From assembly GCA_937927945.1 (NCBI GenBank), contig CALEYW010000080.1, positions 1-64,000 on the forward strand: a stretch of 64,000 bases of DNA, in the 5' to 3' direction. The DNA is from an uncultured candidate division WPS-2 bacterium (GTDB taxonomy: Bacteria > Vulcanimicrobiota > Vulcanimicrobiia > Vulcanimicrobiales > Vulcanimicrobiaceae). This document shows, one piece after another, positions 20,419-31,259 of the stretch; position 1 is the stretch's first letter; the number at the start of each line of letters is the position of its first letter. The notes under the pieces are model-generated. The model was not told the DNA's origin. It saw only the letters and a program-made list of their open reading frames with translations, and did no database searches. The position numbers and the translations under genes were made by a program.

Positions 20419-21652
20419 ACGCGATCTTTCGGTCGAGTGCGGTGAGTGCATTGTCCCAAGTATAGCGCGCCGCTGTCTCCGCACCGTTCGCGCGCAGTTC
20501 GCCGGCCAGCGAGGGATCGGCGACGAGGGCTTTCAGGTATGCCGCGAGTTCGCGACCGTCGCTCGTGTCGCAGACGATCGCGTTCACGAACGGCTCGGCG
20601 TACTCTTCGCCGGTCGCGCCGCAGATCGCGATCCCGCCGGCCGCCATCACTTCGAGACCGACCAGACCGAACGGCTCTTTGCCGCTATTCGCGAGCACCG
20701 CGTCGGCCGCCGCGTACAGCGCATGAAGCGTCCCTTCGTCCAAGAAGGCGCGGACGTGAACGACCGGTGTTTCGACGACCGCGAGCAGCCGCACGAACTC
20801 GCGCCAGTCGGTGCCTTCGTAGGCGACCCGCTCGACGCCGAGCTGACGCTCGCGCGCCCGTCCCATCACGACGTCGCCGTACGGTTCCTTTCCGCCGCGC
20901 ACGATCAGCCGCGCGTCGATGCCCGCTGCGCGCACTTCCGCCAGCGCGTCGATCGCCTGCAGCCAGTTCTTGTCGGGATCGAAGCGGCCGACTTTGACGA
21001 ACGTCGGGCGCCTCCCGAACGCCGCGCGCAGCGCCTTCGTCTGCTCCGCGTCCGCGCCGGCAAGCAATGCGTGATCGATGCCGTTGGGGATCACGAGGGC
21101 GTGCACGTTCCAGAGTGCGAGCTCGAACTTCATGTACTTGCTCACGCACGTCAGCGCGGCGGCGCGGGTCAGCGTCGGCCAGTGGATCTTCTCGAAGCCG
21201 TACGTGTTGTTCGCGTTCCACATCAGCGTCAGCGCGCCGCGCACGCCGCGTTCGCGCGCCAGGCGGTCGATCGCGATCGCGACATTGGCCGTCTGCCACT
21301 CCTCGCAGATGACGAGCACGCGCTCCCCGGCTGCGTGCGCCGGGATCAGGAGCTCGTCGACGATCCAAGGCGGCAGGCTGACTTCCCAATCGCGCACCTT
21401 GGCCGGCTCGCCGTCGTAGGCGTTGCGCGGGTACTGCGAGGAGACCCACTGCGACCAGCGCCGCAGCGTAACGCCGGGGCCGCTCGCCTCGACCGGCGCC
21501 ATGTGCGGATCTCCGACGAAGAAGAGCTGCGCGTCGTGGCCGGCAGCGCCGAGCGCCCGCGCGAGCTGGGTGACGCGCGTGCCGAGCCCGCCGATCGACG
21601 CGTACCGGTCGGGACCCTCGAAGGACAGCAGAGCGACGTGACGGGGAATCAT
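20396..21652 (-). CDS. GT4-type glycosyltransferase
   Basis: A 418-residue GT-B glycosyltransferase. The N-terminal half has the glycine-rich donor/acceptor loop GGLGTRVTQLARALGAAGH. The C-terminal half has VKVGRFDPDKNW, GTDWREFVRLL and the EX7E motif in SGKEPFGLVGLEVMAAGG. This domain order is like glycogen/starch synthase-related GT4 and GT5 enzymes, so it might elongate a glucan, but its donor and acceptor are unknown. Start chosen at ATG 21652 (MIPRHVALLSFEG), which has GGAGG about 7 bases upstream; the longer frame lacks such a site. Divergent from the TMEM175-like gene. Confidence 0.88.
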   Translation of the reverse strand: MIPRHVALLSFEGPDRYASIGGLGTRVTQLARALGAAGHDAQLFFVGDPHMAPVEASGPGVTLRRWSQWVSSQYPRNAYDGEPAKVRDWEVSLPPWIVDELLIPAHAAGERVLVICEEWQTANVAIAIDRLARERGVRGALTLMWNANNTYGFEKIHWPTLTRAAALTCVSKYMKFELALWNVHALVIPNGIDHALLAGADAEQTKALRAAFGRRPTFVKVGRFDPDKNWLQAIDALAEVRAAGIDARLIVRGGKEPYGDVVMGRARERQLGVERVAYEGTDWREFVRLLAVVETPVVHVRAFLDEGTLHALYAAADAVLANSGKEPFGLVGLEVMAAGGIAICGATGEEYAEPFVNAIVCDTSDGRELAAYLKALVADPSLAGELRANGAETAARYTWDNALTALDRKIAYVDAVAR

Positions 21653-21729
21653 CGTCGCTTCCTCCCGTTCCCCTCGCGCGGCTTCCTGCTCCGCCAGGAG
21701 CCCCTCGTGCCGACCCGAACCCTGGCGCG

Positions 21730-22287
21730 GTGCGCGAAGCGTTGAACGCGAGCCGGATCGCGGCATTCAGCGACGGCGTCTTCTCCGTCGCGATCACGCT
21801 GCTGGCATTCGGGCTGCACGTTCCGGACGACAAAACGCCGCTCGCGTCGCAGCTCCACAACCACGCGGCCGACTATTCGATCGCGTTCGTGAGCTTCGTG
21901 CTCGTCGGCATCAAGTGGCTCAACCACCATCGCGTGTTCGGGCGCATCACCAGCGTCGACACGACGCTGATCTCGCTCAACCTGCTGCTGCTGATGGGGA
22001 TCACCACGGTACCGTTCGCGACGGCGCTGCTCGCAACGCACGTCGGCACGACGGATGCGGCGCTGGCGTCGCTCATCTACGGTCTTCTCTGGGCGATCAA
22101 CGGCTGGCTGTACGCCGCGATCGCGCGGCGCGGCACGGGGCGCGTGAGCGCGCTGTGGGTCCTCGCACCGCTCGGCTACGTCGTGGGCGGCGCACTCGGT
22201 TACTTGAACGTGTACCTGGCGATCGCGCTGTACTTGATCCTGGCGCTCTTGTTCGTGGCGCCGGAACGCGCCGAGCGAAACTCCTGA
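21730..22287 (+). CDS. TMEM175 / DUF1211 family potassium channel-like protein
   Basis: A 185-residue membrane protein starting at GTG 21730. The first helix has the family signature SRIAAFSDGVFSVAITLLAF (the FSD motif that lines the pore in bacterial TMEM175 channels). Further helices follow at about IAFVSFVLVGIKWL, LISLNLLLLMGITTVPFA, ASLIYGLLWAINGWLY, LWVLAPLGYVVGGALGYL and YLAIALYLILALLFV, giving six in total. Bacterial homologues are tetrameric K+-permeable channels. Its stop overlaps the next gene by 4 bases. Confidence 0.9.
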   Translation: MREALNASRIAAFSDGVFSVAITLLAFGLHVPDDKTPLASQLHNHAADYSIAFVSFVLVGIKWLNHHRVFGRITSVDTTLISLNLLLLMGITTVPFATALLATHVGTTDAALASLIYGLLWAINGWLYAAIARRGTGRVSALWVLAPLGYVVGGALGYLNVYLAIALYLILALLFVAPERAERNS

Positions 22288-23771
22288 TTCGACCAAGCGC
22301 GGCCGCCGCCGTCGTCACCGCGATACTGCTGACATGCTCCGCCCCCGCCGCGGACGCCCGAACGCGCGAGCCGCGCGTGCTCCTTGCAGCGCCTACTGCG
22401 CCGCGCTACGTCCGCGTGCACGCGGACGTCACCGGTTCGGGCGTCCGCGGCACGGCGATCTGGCTGATCGACCGCGCGACCGGGCGGACCGTCGAACACG
22501 TCGACGCCGGACCGCTGACGGCGACCGACGGCTTCGACGGGACTCACGCCTGGCACGCCGACGCGACCGGGATGCCGATGGTGATCGGGAACGCGGAAAG
22601 CCGGCGCGACTCGGTCGCGTGGGCGCACCTGTTCGGCCGCACCGGTCCCGAACGGCCGAGCGTAACGCCGCTGTCGACACGCGGGCGAACGCAGGTCGTT
22701 CGGCTTCGCTATCCCGGGCTTTCCGGACCGATCGACGTGGCGATCGACAGGCCGACCGGACGCGTGGCGCGCGTCCTCGACCAAACCGGCGTCGACCCGG
22801 TGTCGACGTCCTTGGGCGACTATCGCAGCGAACGAGGCGCGTTCGTGCCGTTCGCGATCGCCCAGAGGAGCCCGTTCACGACGTGGCGCTACCGCGTCCG
22901 CGCGGTCACGTTTCCACGGACGATTCCTGGGAACGCGTTCGCGCCGCCGCGGCCGCCCGGCGATACGCGGCTCGACGGCGTGACCACGATCCCGATGCGG
23001 ATCGCGGACGGCGCGCCGGTCGTACCGATCCGGATCGACGGCGGACCCGTCCTGCACGTGCTGTTCGACTCGGGCTCGACGAACTACCTGACGCCGGCGG
23101 CGGCGCGACGCGCGCACCTGCGCGCCGTCGGCGCGGACAAGAGCGGCGGCGTCGGACCGCTCCTCGTTCGCGAGCGCTACACGACGGCGCATCGGCTCGA
23201 TATCGGCGCCGCGGTGCTCAGCGATCAGCCGTTCGGCATCATCGACGACGCGCCGGGTCCCGGGATCGACGGGGCGATCGGCGGGGAAGTGCTGCAGCGC
23301 CTGGTTGCGGCCTTCGATTTCGCCCACCGCCGCGTCCGCTTGGCGCGAAACGCACGCGCGCTCGGAATCACCGCACACGCGATCGCGCTGCGCTTCGCGC
23401 CGTCAGGCCCGGAGGTCGACGGCGCGCTCGACGGTTTGCGCGGCGCCATCGCGATCGATACCGGGAGCGGCGTCGCGCTCGACGTGATGTCGCCGTTCGT
23501 TCGCAAACACGGCCTCGTTCGGCGTTACCGGGTACACCGTCTCGTCAGCACCGGCGGCGGGATCGGAGGCGGAACGGTCGGGTACTTCGCAAGCGCCCGC
23601 TCGCTGCGCGTCGGCGACGTCGTCCTCCATGACGTGCCGATCACGCTCGACACGATGATCACCGGAGCACTTGCCGATCCGACGCAGCTCGGCAACCTCG
23701 GCACGCCGGTGCTGCGGCGTTTCGTCACCGTGTTCGATTACCGGAACGGCCGTCTGTGGCTCCTGCCGTGA
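22284..23771 (+). CDS. Exported retropepsin-like aspartyl protease family protein (copy 2)
   Basis: About 495 residues, paralogous to the protein at 12514-13938 along its full length (shared FDG-THAWHADATGM block, then two protease-like repeats). The first active-site motif is DSG (LFDSGSTNYLTPAAA, Asp262) and the second DTG (AIDTGSGVALDV, Asp392). The leader PSAAAAVVTAILLTCSAPAA suggests export, possibly lipidation at LLTC. No ATG, GTG or TTG lies before the leader; CTG 22284 overlaps the previous stop exactly where a coupled start is expected, so an unusual CTG start is proposed. The 3' end overlaps the convergent LodB-like gene by 47 bases. Confidence 0.75.
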   Translation: MIRPSAAAAVVTAILLTCSAPAADARTREPRVLLAAPTAPRYVRVHADVTGSGVRGTAIWLIDRATGRTVEHVDAGPLTATDGFDGTHAWHADATGMPMVIGNAESRRDSVAWAHLFGRTGPERPSVTPLSTRGRTQVVRLRYPGLSGPIDVAIDRPTGRVARVLDQTGVDPVSTSLGDYRSERGAFVPFAIAQRSPFTTWRYRVRAVTFPRTIPGNAFAPPRPPGDTRLDGVTTIPMRIADGAPVVPIRIDGGPVLHVLFDSGSTNYLTPAAARRAHLRAVGADKSGGVGPLLVRERYTTAHRLDIGAAVLSDQPFGIIDDAPGPGIDGAIGGEVLQRLVAAFDFAHRRVRLARNARALGITAHAIALRFAPSGPEVDGALDGLRGAIAIDTGSGVALDVMSPFVRKHGLVRRYRVHRLVSTGGGIGGGTVGYFASARSLRVGDVVLHDVPITLDTMITGALADPTQLGNLGTPVLRRFVTVFDYRNGRLWLLP

Positions 23772-24834
23772 GCCGAGCGCGCCAAAACGGCCGGTCCGGC
23801 CAGCGTCGCTCCCCAGCGTAGTACGCACGCCGCTGCGCGACGTAGGCGTCGAATCGCCGTCGCACGTCCGCGTCGTACGCGGCGAGCGACGCGTCGTCGA
23901 GTGCGTCCGCGAACGTGCGCGCGCCCTGCAGCGCCTTGACGATACCGAACCCCGAAAGCGGGTCGTACGACGCGGCGGCGTCGCCGACCGCCGCCCATCC
24001 GCTCCCGGCCGCGCGACGGCGAACCGACGACGGAACGTGCACGACGTGAGACGCCACGATCCGGGCGCGGCCCACACGCGCGCACGTGAGCGGCGCGGAC
24101 GCGAGCTGTTCGGCGAGCTCGAAACCGTCGCGGAGGTACTGACCGGGATCGACGAACAGCACCGCCGCCGTCTCGCCGGACGGCAACGGCGCGCAGTACC
24201 ACCATCCGTCGGGCGCGCTCTCGACGAGCGTGCGCGTGTCGCGCGGAGGCTCACAGTCGAACGCGAGCCGCAGGAAGATCGCGAGCAGTCGATCGTCGAT
24301 CTCACGCGCGACGTCGCCGAGCCGCATCCCGTTGCGGCCGCCGGCGTCGACCACGAATCGCGCGTGCAGGCGTTCCCGCTCGCCCGAAAGGTCGACGCGC
24401 CACGCGCCGTCGTCGTGCGTGCAGCGCTGCGCCACCGCTCCGGTGATGACCTCCGCGCCGGCCGCGGCCGCCGCGTTCGAGAGCAGTTTGTCGAATACGT
24501 TGCGGTCGACGTGCCAGCCGCTGCCGTGACGGTTCGCGATGAAGTGCGTCTCCTGCGGGTCGCCCGAACCCCAAGCCGACACGATTCCGGGCGACGCCAG
24601 CGGCCCCGATCGCGCGAAGGCCTCCCAAACGCCGAGCTCGCGCAGCAGCGGGTTGATCTCCGGCGGCAGCGTCTCACCGAAACGCGGCTCGCCGTACGAC
24701 GATGCCTCCACGAGGACGACGTCCCGCCCCCGCTGCGCCAGCAGCAGGGCGGTGGCCGTGCCCGCCGGCCCGCCGCCGATGACGACGACCTCACGGACGG
24801 CGGGGTTCCGCCGCACACCCGTCGCATTGCCCAT
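23725..24834 (-). CDS. LodB-like FAD-dependent oxidoreductase (tryptophan-halogenase-related)
   Basis: A 369-residue flavoprotein from ATG 24834. It has an N-terminal Rossmann motif (VVVIGGGPAGTATALLLAQR), the FGETLPPEINPLLRELG segment shared by LodB and halogenase-like flavoproteins, and a late FAD-contacting motif (AAVGDAAASYDPLSGFGI). Halogenases need a conserved W-x-W-x-I-P motif that is not evident here. In Marinomonas the LodB flavoprotein is needed to make the cysteine-tryptophylquinone cofactor of LodA, and a LodA-like gene starts 58 bases away on the opposite strand. The role as maturation enzyme is therefore a context-based inference. Known lod pairs are co-directional; this one is divergent. 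Confidence 0.8.
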   Translation of the reverse strand: MGNATGVRRNPAVREVVVIGGGPAGTATALLLAQRGRDVVLVEASSYGEPRFGETLPPEINPLLRELGVWEAFARSGPLASPGIVSAWGSGDPQETHFIANRHGSGWHVDRNVFDKLLSNAAAAAGAEVITGAVAQRCTHDDGAWRVDLSGERERLHARFVVDAGGRNGMRLGDVAREIDDRLLAIFLRLAFDCEPPRDTRTLVESAPDGWWYCAPLPSGETAAVLFVDPGQYLRDGFELAEQLASAPLTCARVGRARIVASHVVHVPSSVRRRAAGSGWAAVGDAAASYDPLSGFGIVKALQGARTFADALDDASLAAYDADVRRRFDAYVAQRRAYYAGERRWPDRPFWRARLTAGATDGRSGNRTR

Positions 24835-24873
24835 TGCTGTCCGCCGTTCGCGTCTATACCGCGCGGACTCTCC

Positions 24874-24892
24874 ATTGGAAAGGGTGTCCAAT
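24874..24892 (+). promoter_or_regulatory. Inverted repeat around the lodA-like ribosome binding site
   Basis: ATTGGA (24874-24879) and TCCAAT (24887-24892) are perfect arms around the 7-base loop AAGGGTG, which contains the likely Shine-Dalgarno element, directly before ATG 24893. It could be an operator shared by the divergent lodB- and lodA-like genes, or an mRNA hairpin that presents or hides the ribosome binding site. Confidence 0.4.
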
Positions 24893-26797
24893 ATGGGAAC
24901 CGCGTCGATCGTCAGCGTGCGCATCCATCCGGCGATCGGCATCGCCCGGATCGGCAACAGCCCGACGGAATGGTTCGACGGGCCGGAGCTGCCGTATCCG
25001 ACGCCGCGTCCGCTCGGCTTCTACAAGGATGCCGAGGGCCGTCTCAAACGCCAAGCGGCGCTGTTTCGGGTCTACGGGTACGACGCCGCGGGGAGCGTCG
25101 TCGCCGAGCTGACCGCCGAGAACGCGCAGATCGAATGGACCGTTCACGTCGCGAACACGAAGGCGGCGTGGTACGACTTCGACGTTGCGCTCGACATCCC
25201 GGACGCCGCGGCGCAAGCGTCGGTGCTGCGCAACGGCACGTTCACCGGCGCGGCCCGCAAGCAGCTCGCGATCGATCCGGGTCCGCGCACGATCTCGGGT
25301 CCGAACGCGAAGCCGCAGCGCTTCAAGTCCGGCGAGTTCGTGGGCAAACGGGTGTATCTCGGCGAGCTCCAGACCGACGAGGCCGGTCGGGTTCGCTTTC
25401 TCGGCGGCCACGGCGTTTCGGCGACCTTCACCGGAGAGACCAGTCCGACGACGTTCGCCAACAACGACGGTTGGCACGACGACGTCTCCGACGGTCCGGT
25501 GCACGCGACGGTGAAGATCGACGGCAAGACGTTCGACGCCGACGGCGCCTGGGTCGTCGTCGCGCCGCCGAACTACGGGCCCGACATCGTCACGCCGCAG
25601 ACGCTGCACGACGTGATCTACGACGCCCTCGCGGGCGCGTGGCTGCCGTCCGCGAAGGCGATCACCCCGTCGTTCCGCCGCGACATTCTGCCGCTCTTGC
25701 AACAGATGACCGACGCGCAGTGGGTCAACGACGGCTTCTTCACCACCTTCGGCTGGGGCAACGCCTACGATTTCAGCCGCGAGGAGCTGCTGCGCAAGCT
25801 CGCGCAGCCGAAGCCCGCTCACGGTGACGACACCTATCGCGAGCTGCGCGTGCAGATCTTCAACATGCTGCGTGATCCGGCGACCACCGTGCAGCAGCCG
25901 CACCAGTGGCCGCCGATCTACGGCGACGCGTTCGGCAACTACTACGCCAGCCCGCGCGTGTACTTCACCGTCACCGCGACGAAGTACGCGCTCTTTCGCA
26001 AGTGGTCCGAAGGCGATTTCATCGACGACTACGCGACGCCCGACGAACGCGCCGAACGGCTCGAGGACGTGCTGCTCGCGGAGCAGCCGGAGACGCTCGA
26101 TCGCGCGGCGCTGCACTGGTGCATGGGCGGCCCGTTCCATCCCGGCTGCGAGATGACGTGGCCGATGCGGCAGATCTCGATGTATCGCGCGCCGTATCGT
26201 TTGCGCGAGCGGCCTGCTGAGATCGCCGAACCCGACTACGGACCGGTGATGACGCAGACGATCGCGCTCGGGCCCGCGGGTCCGCTTGCCTGGAGCGCGC
26301 CGGGCGACATCTCGCGCTGGATGGCGGTCCCGTGGCAGACCGACACCGCGTCGTGCCGGTCGGGCTACGGCTGGCCCGGCAATCCAACGCCGAACGACAC
26401 GTTCATCCCGACCTTCTGGCCTTCACGCGTTCCGAACGACGTCCTCACCGAAGGCGGTTTCACCGTCGTGACCGATCCTTCGCTCCCGATGGACGAACGG
26501 CAACGCGCGTTCGCGCACCGGGTCCGCTGGCTGCGCGGCTTCGACTACAGCGGCCCCTACTTGCCGCAGATCACCAAGATGATCGCCGAGTTCGGCGACC
26601 TCGGCGTCGTCGAAGCACGCCCGAACCCGAACGCCCACGACCCCGCCGATCCGTTCCCGGCGGTCCTCTACGTCGAATCGAAACCGACCGTTCCGACCAC
26701 CCAACCGGTGCTCGCCAAAGCCCATGAGGAACGCGCGACGCTGCGGCCGAGCGACGAGTTCACCTTCGTCCGCTTCGGCGGTTTAGGAAGGCGCTGA
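24893..26797 (+). CDS. LodA/GoxA family CTQ-dependent amino acid oxidase
   Basis: A 634-residue member of the LodA-like family of cysteine-tryptophylquinone oxidases (L-lysine epsilon-oxidase, glycine oxidase GoxA). The start MGTASIVSVRIHPAIGIARI contains the family opening R-x-H-P-A-x-G-I-A-R-I-G. The HWCMGGPFHPGCEMTWPMR block is characteristic, and PWQTDTASCRSGYGWP holds the predicted cofactor Cys488. The partner tryptophan is probably Trp546 in AHRVRWLRGFDY, 58 residues on (65 in LodA). No signal peptide is evident. Oxidative deamination of an amino acid, releasing H2O2 and ammonia, is expected from the family; the substrate cannot be read from sequence. Divergent from the LodB-like gene. 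Confidence 0.87.
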   Translation: MGTASIVSVRIHPAIGIARIGNSPTEWFDGPELPYPTPRPLGFYKDAEGRLKRQAALFRVYGYDAAGSVVAELTAENAQIEWTVHVANTKAAWYDFDVALDIPDAAAQASVLRNGTFTGAARKQLAIDPGPRTISGPNAKPQRFKSGEFVGKRVYLGELQTDEAGRVRFLGGHGVSATFTGETSPTTFANNDGWHDDVSDGPVHATVKIDGKTFDADGAWVVVAPPNYGPDIVTPQTLHDVIYDALAGAWLPSAKAITPSFRRDILPLLQQMTDAQWVNDGFFTTFGWGNAYDFSREELLRKLAQPKPAHGDDTYRELRVQIFNMLRDPATTVQQPHQWPPIYGDAFGNYYASPRVYFTVTATKYALFRKWSEGDFIDDYATPDERAERLEDVLLAEQPETLDRAALHWCMGGPFHPGCEMTWPMRQISMYRAPYRLRERPAEIAEPDYGPVMTQTIALGPAGPLAWSAPGDISRWMAVPWQTDTASCRSGYGWPGNPTPNDTFIPTFWPSRVPNDVLTEGGFTVVTDPSLPMDERQRAFAHRVRWLRGFDYSGPYLPQITKMIAEFGDLGVVEARPNPNAHDPADPFPAVLYVESKPTVPTTQPVLAKAHEERATLRPSDEFTFVRFGGLGRR

Positions 26798-26847
26798 ACC
26801 TACGGAGAACTCGTACGCACCGCCACTCGCTACGGGGTCATTCACGA

Positions 26848-27441
26848 ATGTCGCTCGAGCTTGTCAATACCGTAGCCGCCATCGGCACGTTCCTCGTTAT
26901 CGCGACGACCGCGATCGCCGCGGTCATTCAGCTCCGCCACATGCGCGCCAGCAATCAGCTTCAGGGCCTGCTCACCGCGCTGGCGCGGATTGAAGACGAA
27001 GACTTCAACACCTGGTTCACCGTGACCCAGGAACGGCTCCCCGTACTGCTCAGCGATCCCATCTTCCGCCGGGACATCGACGAGGGCCGATACGACCGGA
27101 ACGCGCCCTGGATCAAGCTCGCAAACTCGTATGACGCGATCGGCAACCTCATCAAGAACGGTCTGCTTCCGGAAGACACGTTCCTCGACAACTCATGCTA
27201 CCGCATCGTCACGGCCTGGGACATGCTGCACGATCTGACGGCGATCGTGCGCCGGCGTGCCGGCCCGGCGGTGTGGGAGAACTTCGAGTACGTCTATGTG
27301 CGGTCGAAGCGTTGGCTGGATAACCATCCCGACGGCAACTATCCGGCGCGCGAGAAGCGCGCACACGTACTCGACCGCTACCTCGAGGAGGACCGCCGGC
27401 TACGCGAGGCCGCACCGCTCGAGATCGTCCAGGACGTGTGA
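26848..27441 (+). CDS. DUF4760-like protein with one N-terminal membrane helix
   Basis: A 197-residue protein with a single N-terminal transmembrane helix (VNTVAAIGTFLVIATTAIAAVIQL) and a cytoplasmic alpha-helical domain rich in acidic and aromatic residues (RIEDEDFNTWFTVTQ, then WENFEYVYVRSKRWLDNHP). The layout resembles DUF4760 and related anchored helical proteins of unknown function. It follows the LodA-like gene by 50 bases and is convergent with aconitase. Confidence 0.7.
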   Translation: MSLELVNTVAAIGTFLVIATTAIAAVIQLRHMRASNQLQGLLTALARIEDEDFNTWFTVTQERLPVLLSDPIFRRDIDEGRYDRNAPWIKLANSYDAIGNLIKNGLLPEDTFLDNSCYRIVTAWDMLHDLTAIVRRRAGPAVWENFEYVYVRSKRWLDNHPDGNYPAREKRAHVLDRYLEEDRRLREAAPLEIVQDV

Positions 27442-27493
27442 GACTTGGTGCGGAGAACGAACCGAAGGCGGTAAGGCAGCGTGACGGTGACGG

Positions 27494-30238
<2,745 letters not shown>

Positions 30239-30296
30239 AACGTGCCGCTTTCGCCGTTCGCCGGTCGGGCTGCTCCCGACCGTTGTCCCCGAATTG

Positions 30297-30326
30297 TTGA
30301 CAGTCGTACCGTTTCTTGGGACAGTC
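30297..30326 (+). promoter_or_regulatory. Promoter/operator candidate of the HTH-nucleotidyltransferase pair
   Basis: A consensus -35 TTGACA (30297-30302) lies upstream of the HTH gene, and GACAGTC occurs twice (30299-30305 and 30320-30326), exactly 21 bases, or two helical turns, apart. TGTCCC (30284-30289) and GGGACA (30318-30323) also form a wider inverted repeat. Such spacing suits autoregulation by the adjacent winged-helix protein; a good -10 is not evident. Confidence 0.4.
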
Positions 30327-30332
30327 AGGAGG

Positions 30333-30677
30333 ATGCGCCGCGACGACCTCCGGCCCGCGCTCTTCGGCACCGCGATCCGCGATCGCGTCCTCATCCGCTT
30401 GGCGCTCTCGGAGAACGGCCTCCACGTGCGCGAGCTCGCCCGCCAGATCGAAGCGAGCGCGAACGCCGTTCATCGGGTCGTCATCGCGCTCGAGCGCGCG
30501 GGCGTCGTCGTCTCCCGGCCGGTCGGCACCACGCGGATCGTGCTGCTCAATCGACGATGGTACGGAGCGGTCGAACTCCGCGCCCTGCTGGACCGCCTCG
30601 TCGCGGCGTACCCCGAGGTGCGCGACCGCGCGGGCGCCTTCCGCGAGCGGCCGCGGCGCATTGGGAAGCCGCTGTGA
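30333..30677 (+). CDS. Winged-helix transcriptional regulator, putative antitoxin of a nucleotidyltransferase pair
   Basis: About 114 residues with a MarR/ArsR-like winged helix: IRDRVLIRLALSENGLHVRE, the recognition helix region ASANAVHRVVIALERAGVVV, and a wing GTTRIVLLNRRWYG. Its stop overlaps the start of a nucleotidyltransferase gene by 4 bases (GTGA). HTH plus nucleotidyltransferase pairs of this layout include AbiE/MenAT-type toxin-antitoxin systems, in which the HTH protein represses the operon and counters the toxin; that role is inferred. The AGGAGG at 30327-30332 touches ATG 30333, which is tight, so the start is uncertain. Confidence 0.72.
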   Translation: MRRDDLRPALFGTAIRDRVLIRLALSENGLHVRELARQIEASANAVHRVVIALERAGVVVSRPVGTTRIVLLNRRWYGAVELRALLDRLVAAYPEVRDRAGAFRERPRRIGKPL

Positions 30678-31237
30678 CGCTCGGCGACGACGCCGGCCTA
30701 GTCGACGTCGCGTTCGCCGCGTGCACCGTGCTGGCGCGGGCCGGGGAAACGGCCGTGCTTTGCGGCGGCAGCGCCGCGGCGTACTACGTCCCGGACCGCT
30801 ATCAATCGCTCGACATCGACTTCGTGGTCGAGGTCGGCGCGGCACCGCACATCGTCGATCGCGCGCTCTCGACCATCGGGTACACGCTGTCGACGGAAGG
30901 CCACTACCGGCACGAGCGCCTGCCGTACACGCTGGCGTTTCCGATCGGCCCCCTATCGATCGGCCGCGACTACATCACCGCCTGGCGCACCGAACGCCGC
31001 GGCGACGCGCTGCTTCACGTCTACACGCCGACCGACGTCGTGCGCGATCGCTTTCTCCACTTCTGGGCTTGGGGCGATCGCACCGCGCTCGAGGTCGCGC
31101 TCGCCGTCGCTCGCGCACGCGCCACCGACGTCGACACAGCCGCGCTTCACGCATGGGTCGAACGCGAGATTCAGGCCGACGCTTCCTACGACGCGTCGCG
31201 AGTCGCGCGCTTCTTCGCGTCGTTGCGCGACCTCTAA
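30674..31237 (+). CDS. Nucleotidyltransferase, AbiEii/MNT-like, putative toxin
   Basis: A 187-residue protein starting at GTG 30674, coupled to the HTH gene. The polymerase-beta-like nucleotidyltransferase signature is visible: LCGGSAAAYYVPDRYQSLDI with the metal-binding D-x-D in LDIDFV at about residues 56-58. A helical C-terminal half (TPTDVVRDRFLHFWAWGDR, ALEVALAVARARATDVDT) has the K/R-rich pattern seen in AbiEii-type proteins that modify tRNA ends. Other readings are a housekeeping nucleotidyltransferase or an aminoglycoside-type enzyme. It is followed at once by a low-GC orphan gene on the other strand. Confidence 0.75.
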   Translation: MTLGDDAGLVDVAFAACTVLARAGETAVLCGGSAAAYYVPDRYQSLDIDFVVEVGAAPHIVDRALSTIGYTLSTEGHYRHERLPYTLAFPIGPLSIGRDYITAWRTERRGDALLHVYTPTDVVRDRFLHFWAWGDRTALEVALAVARARATDVDTAALHAWVEREIQADASYDASRVARFFASLRDL

Positions 31238-31259
31238 CCGATAGACGTATTTGGGCTTG

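Noticed and set aside
23725..24834. Tryptophan halogenase
   Set aside because: The W-x-W-x-I-P motif needed for halogenation was not found, and the LodA neighbour explains the flavoprotein better.
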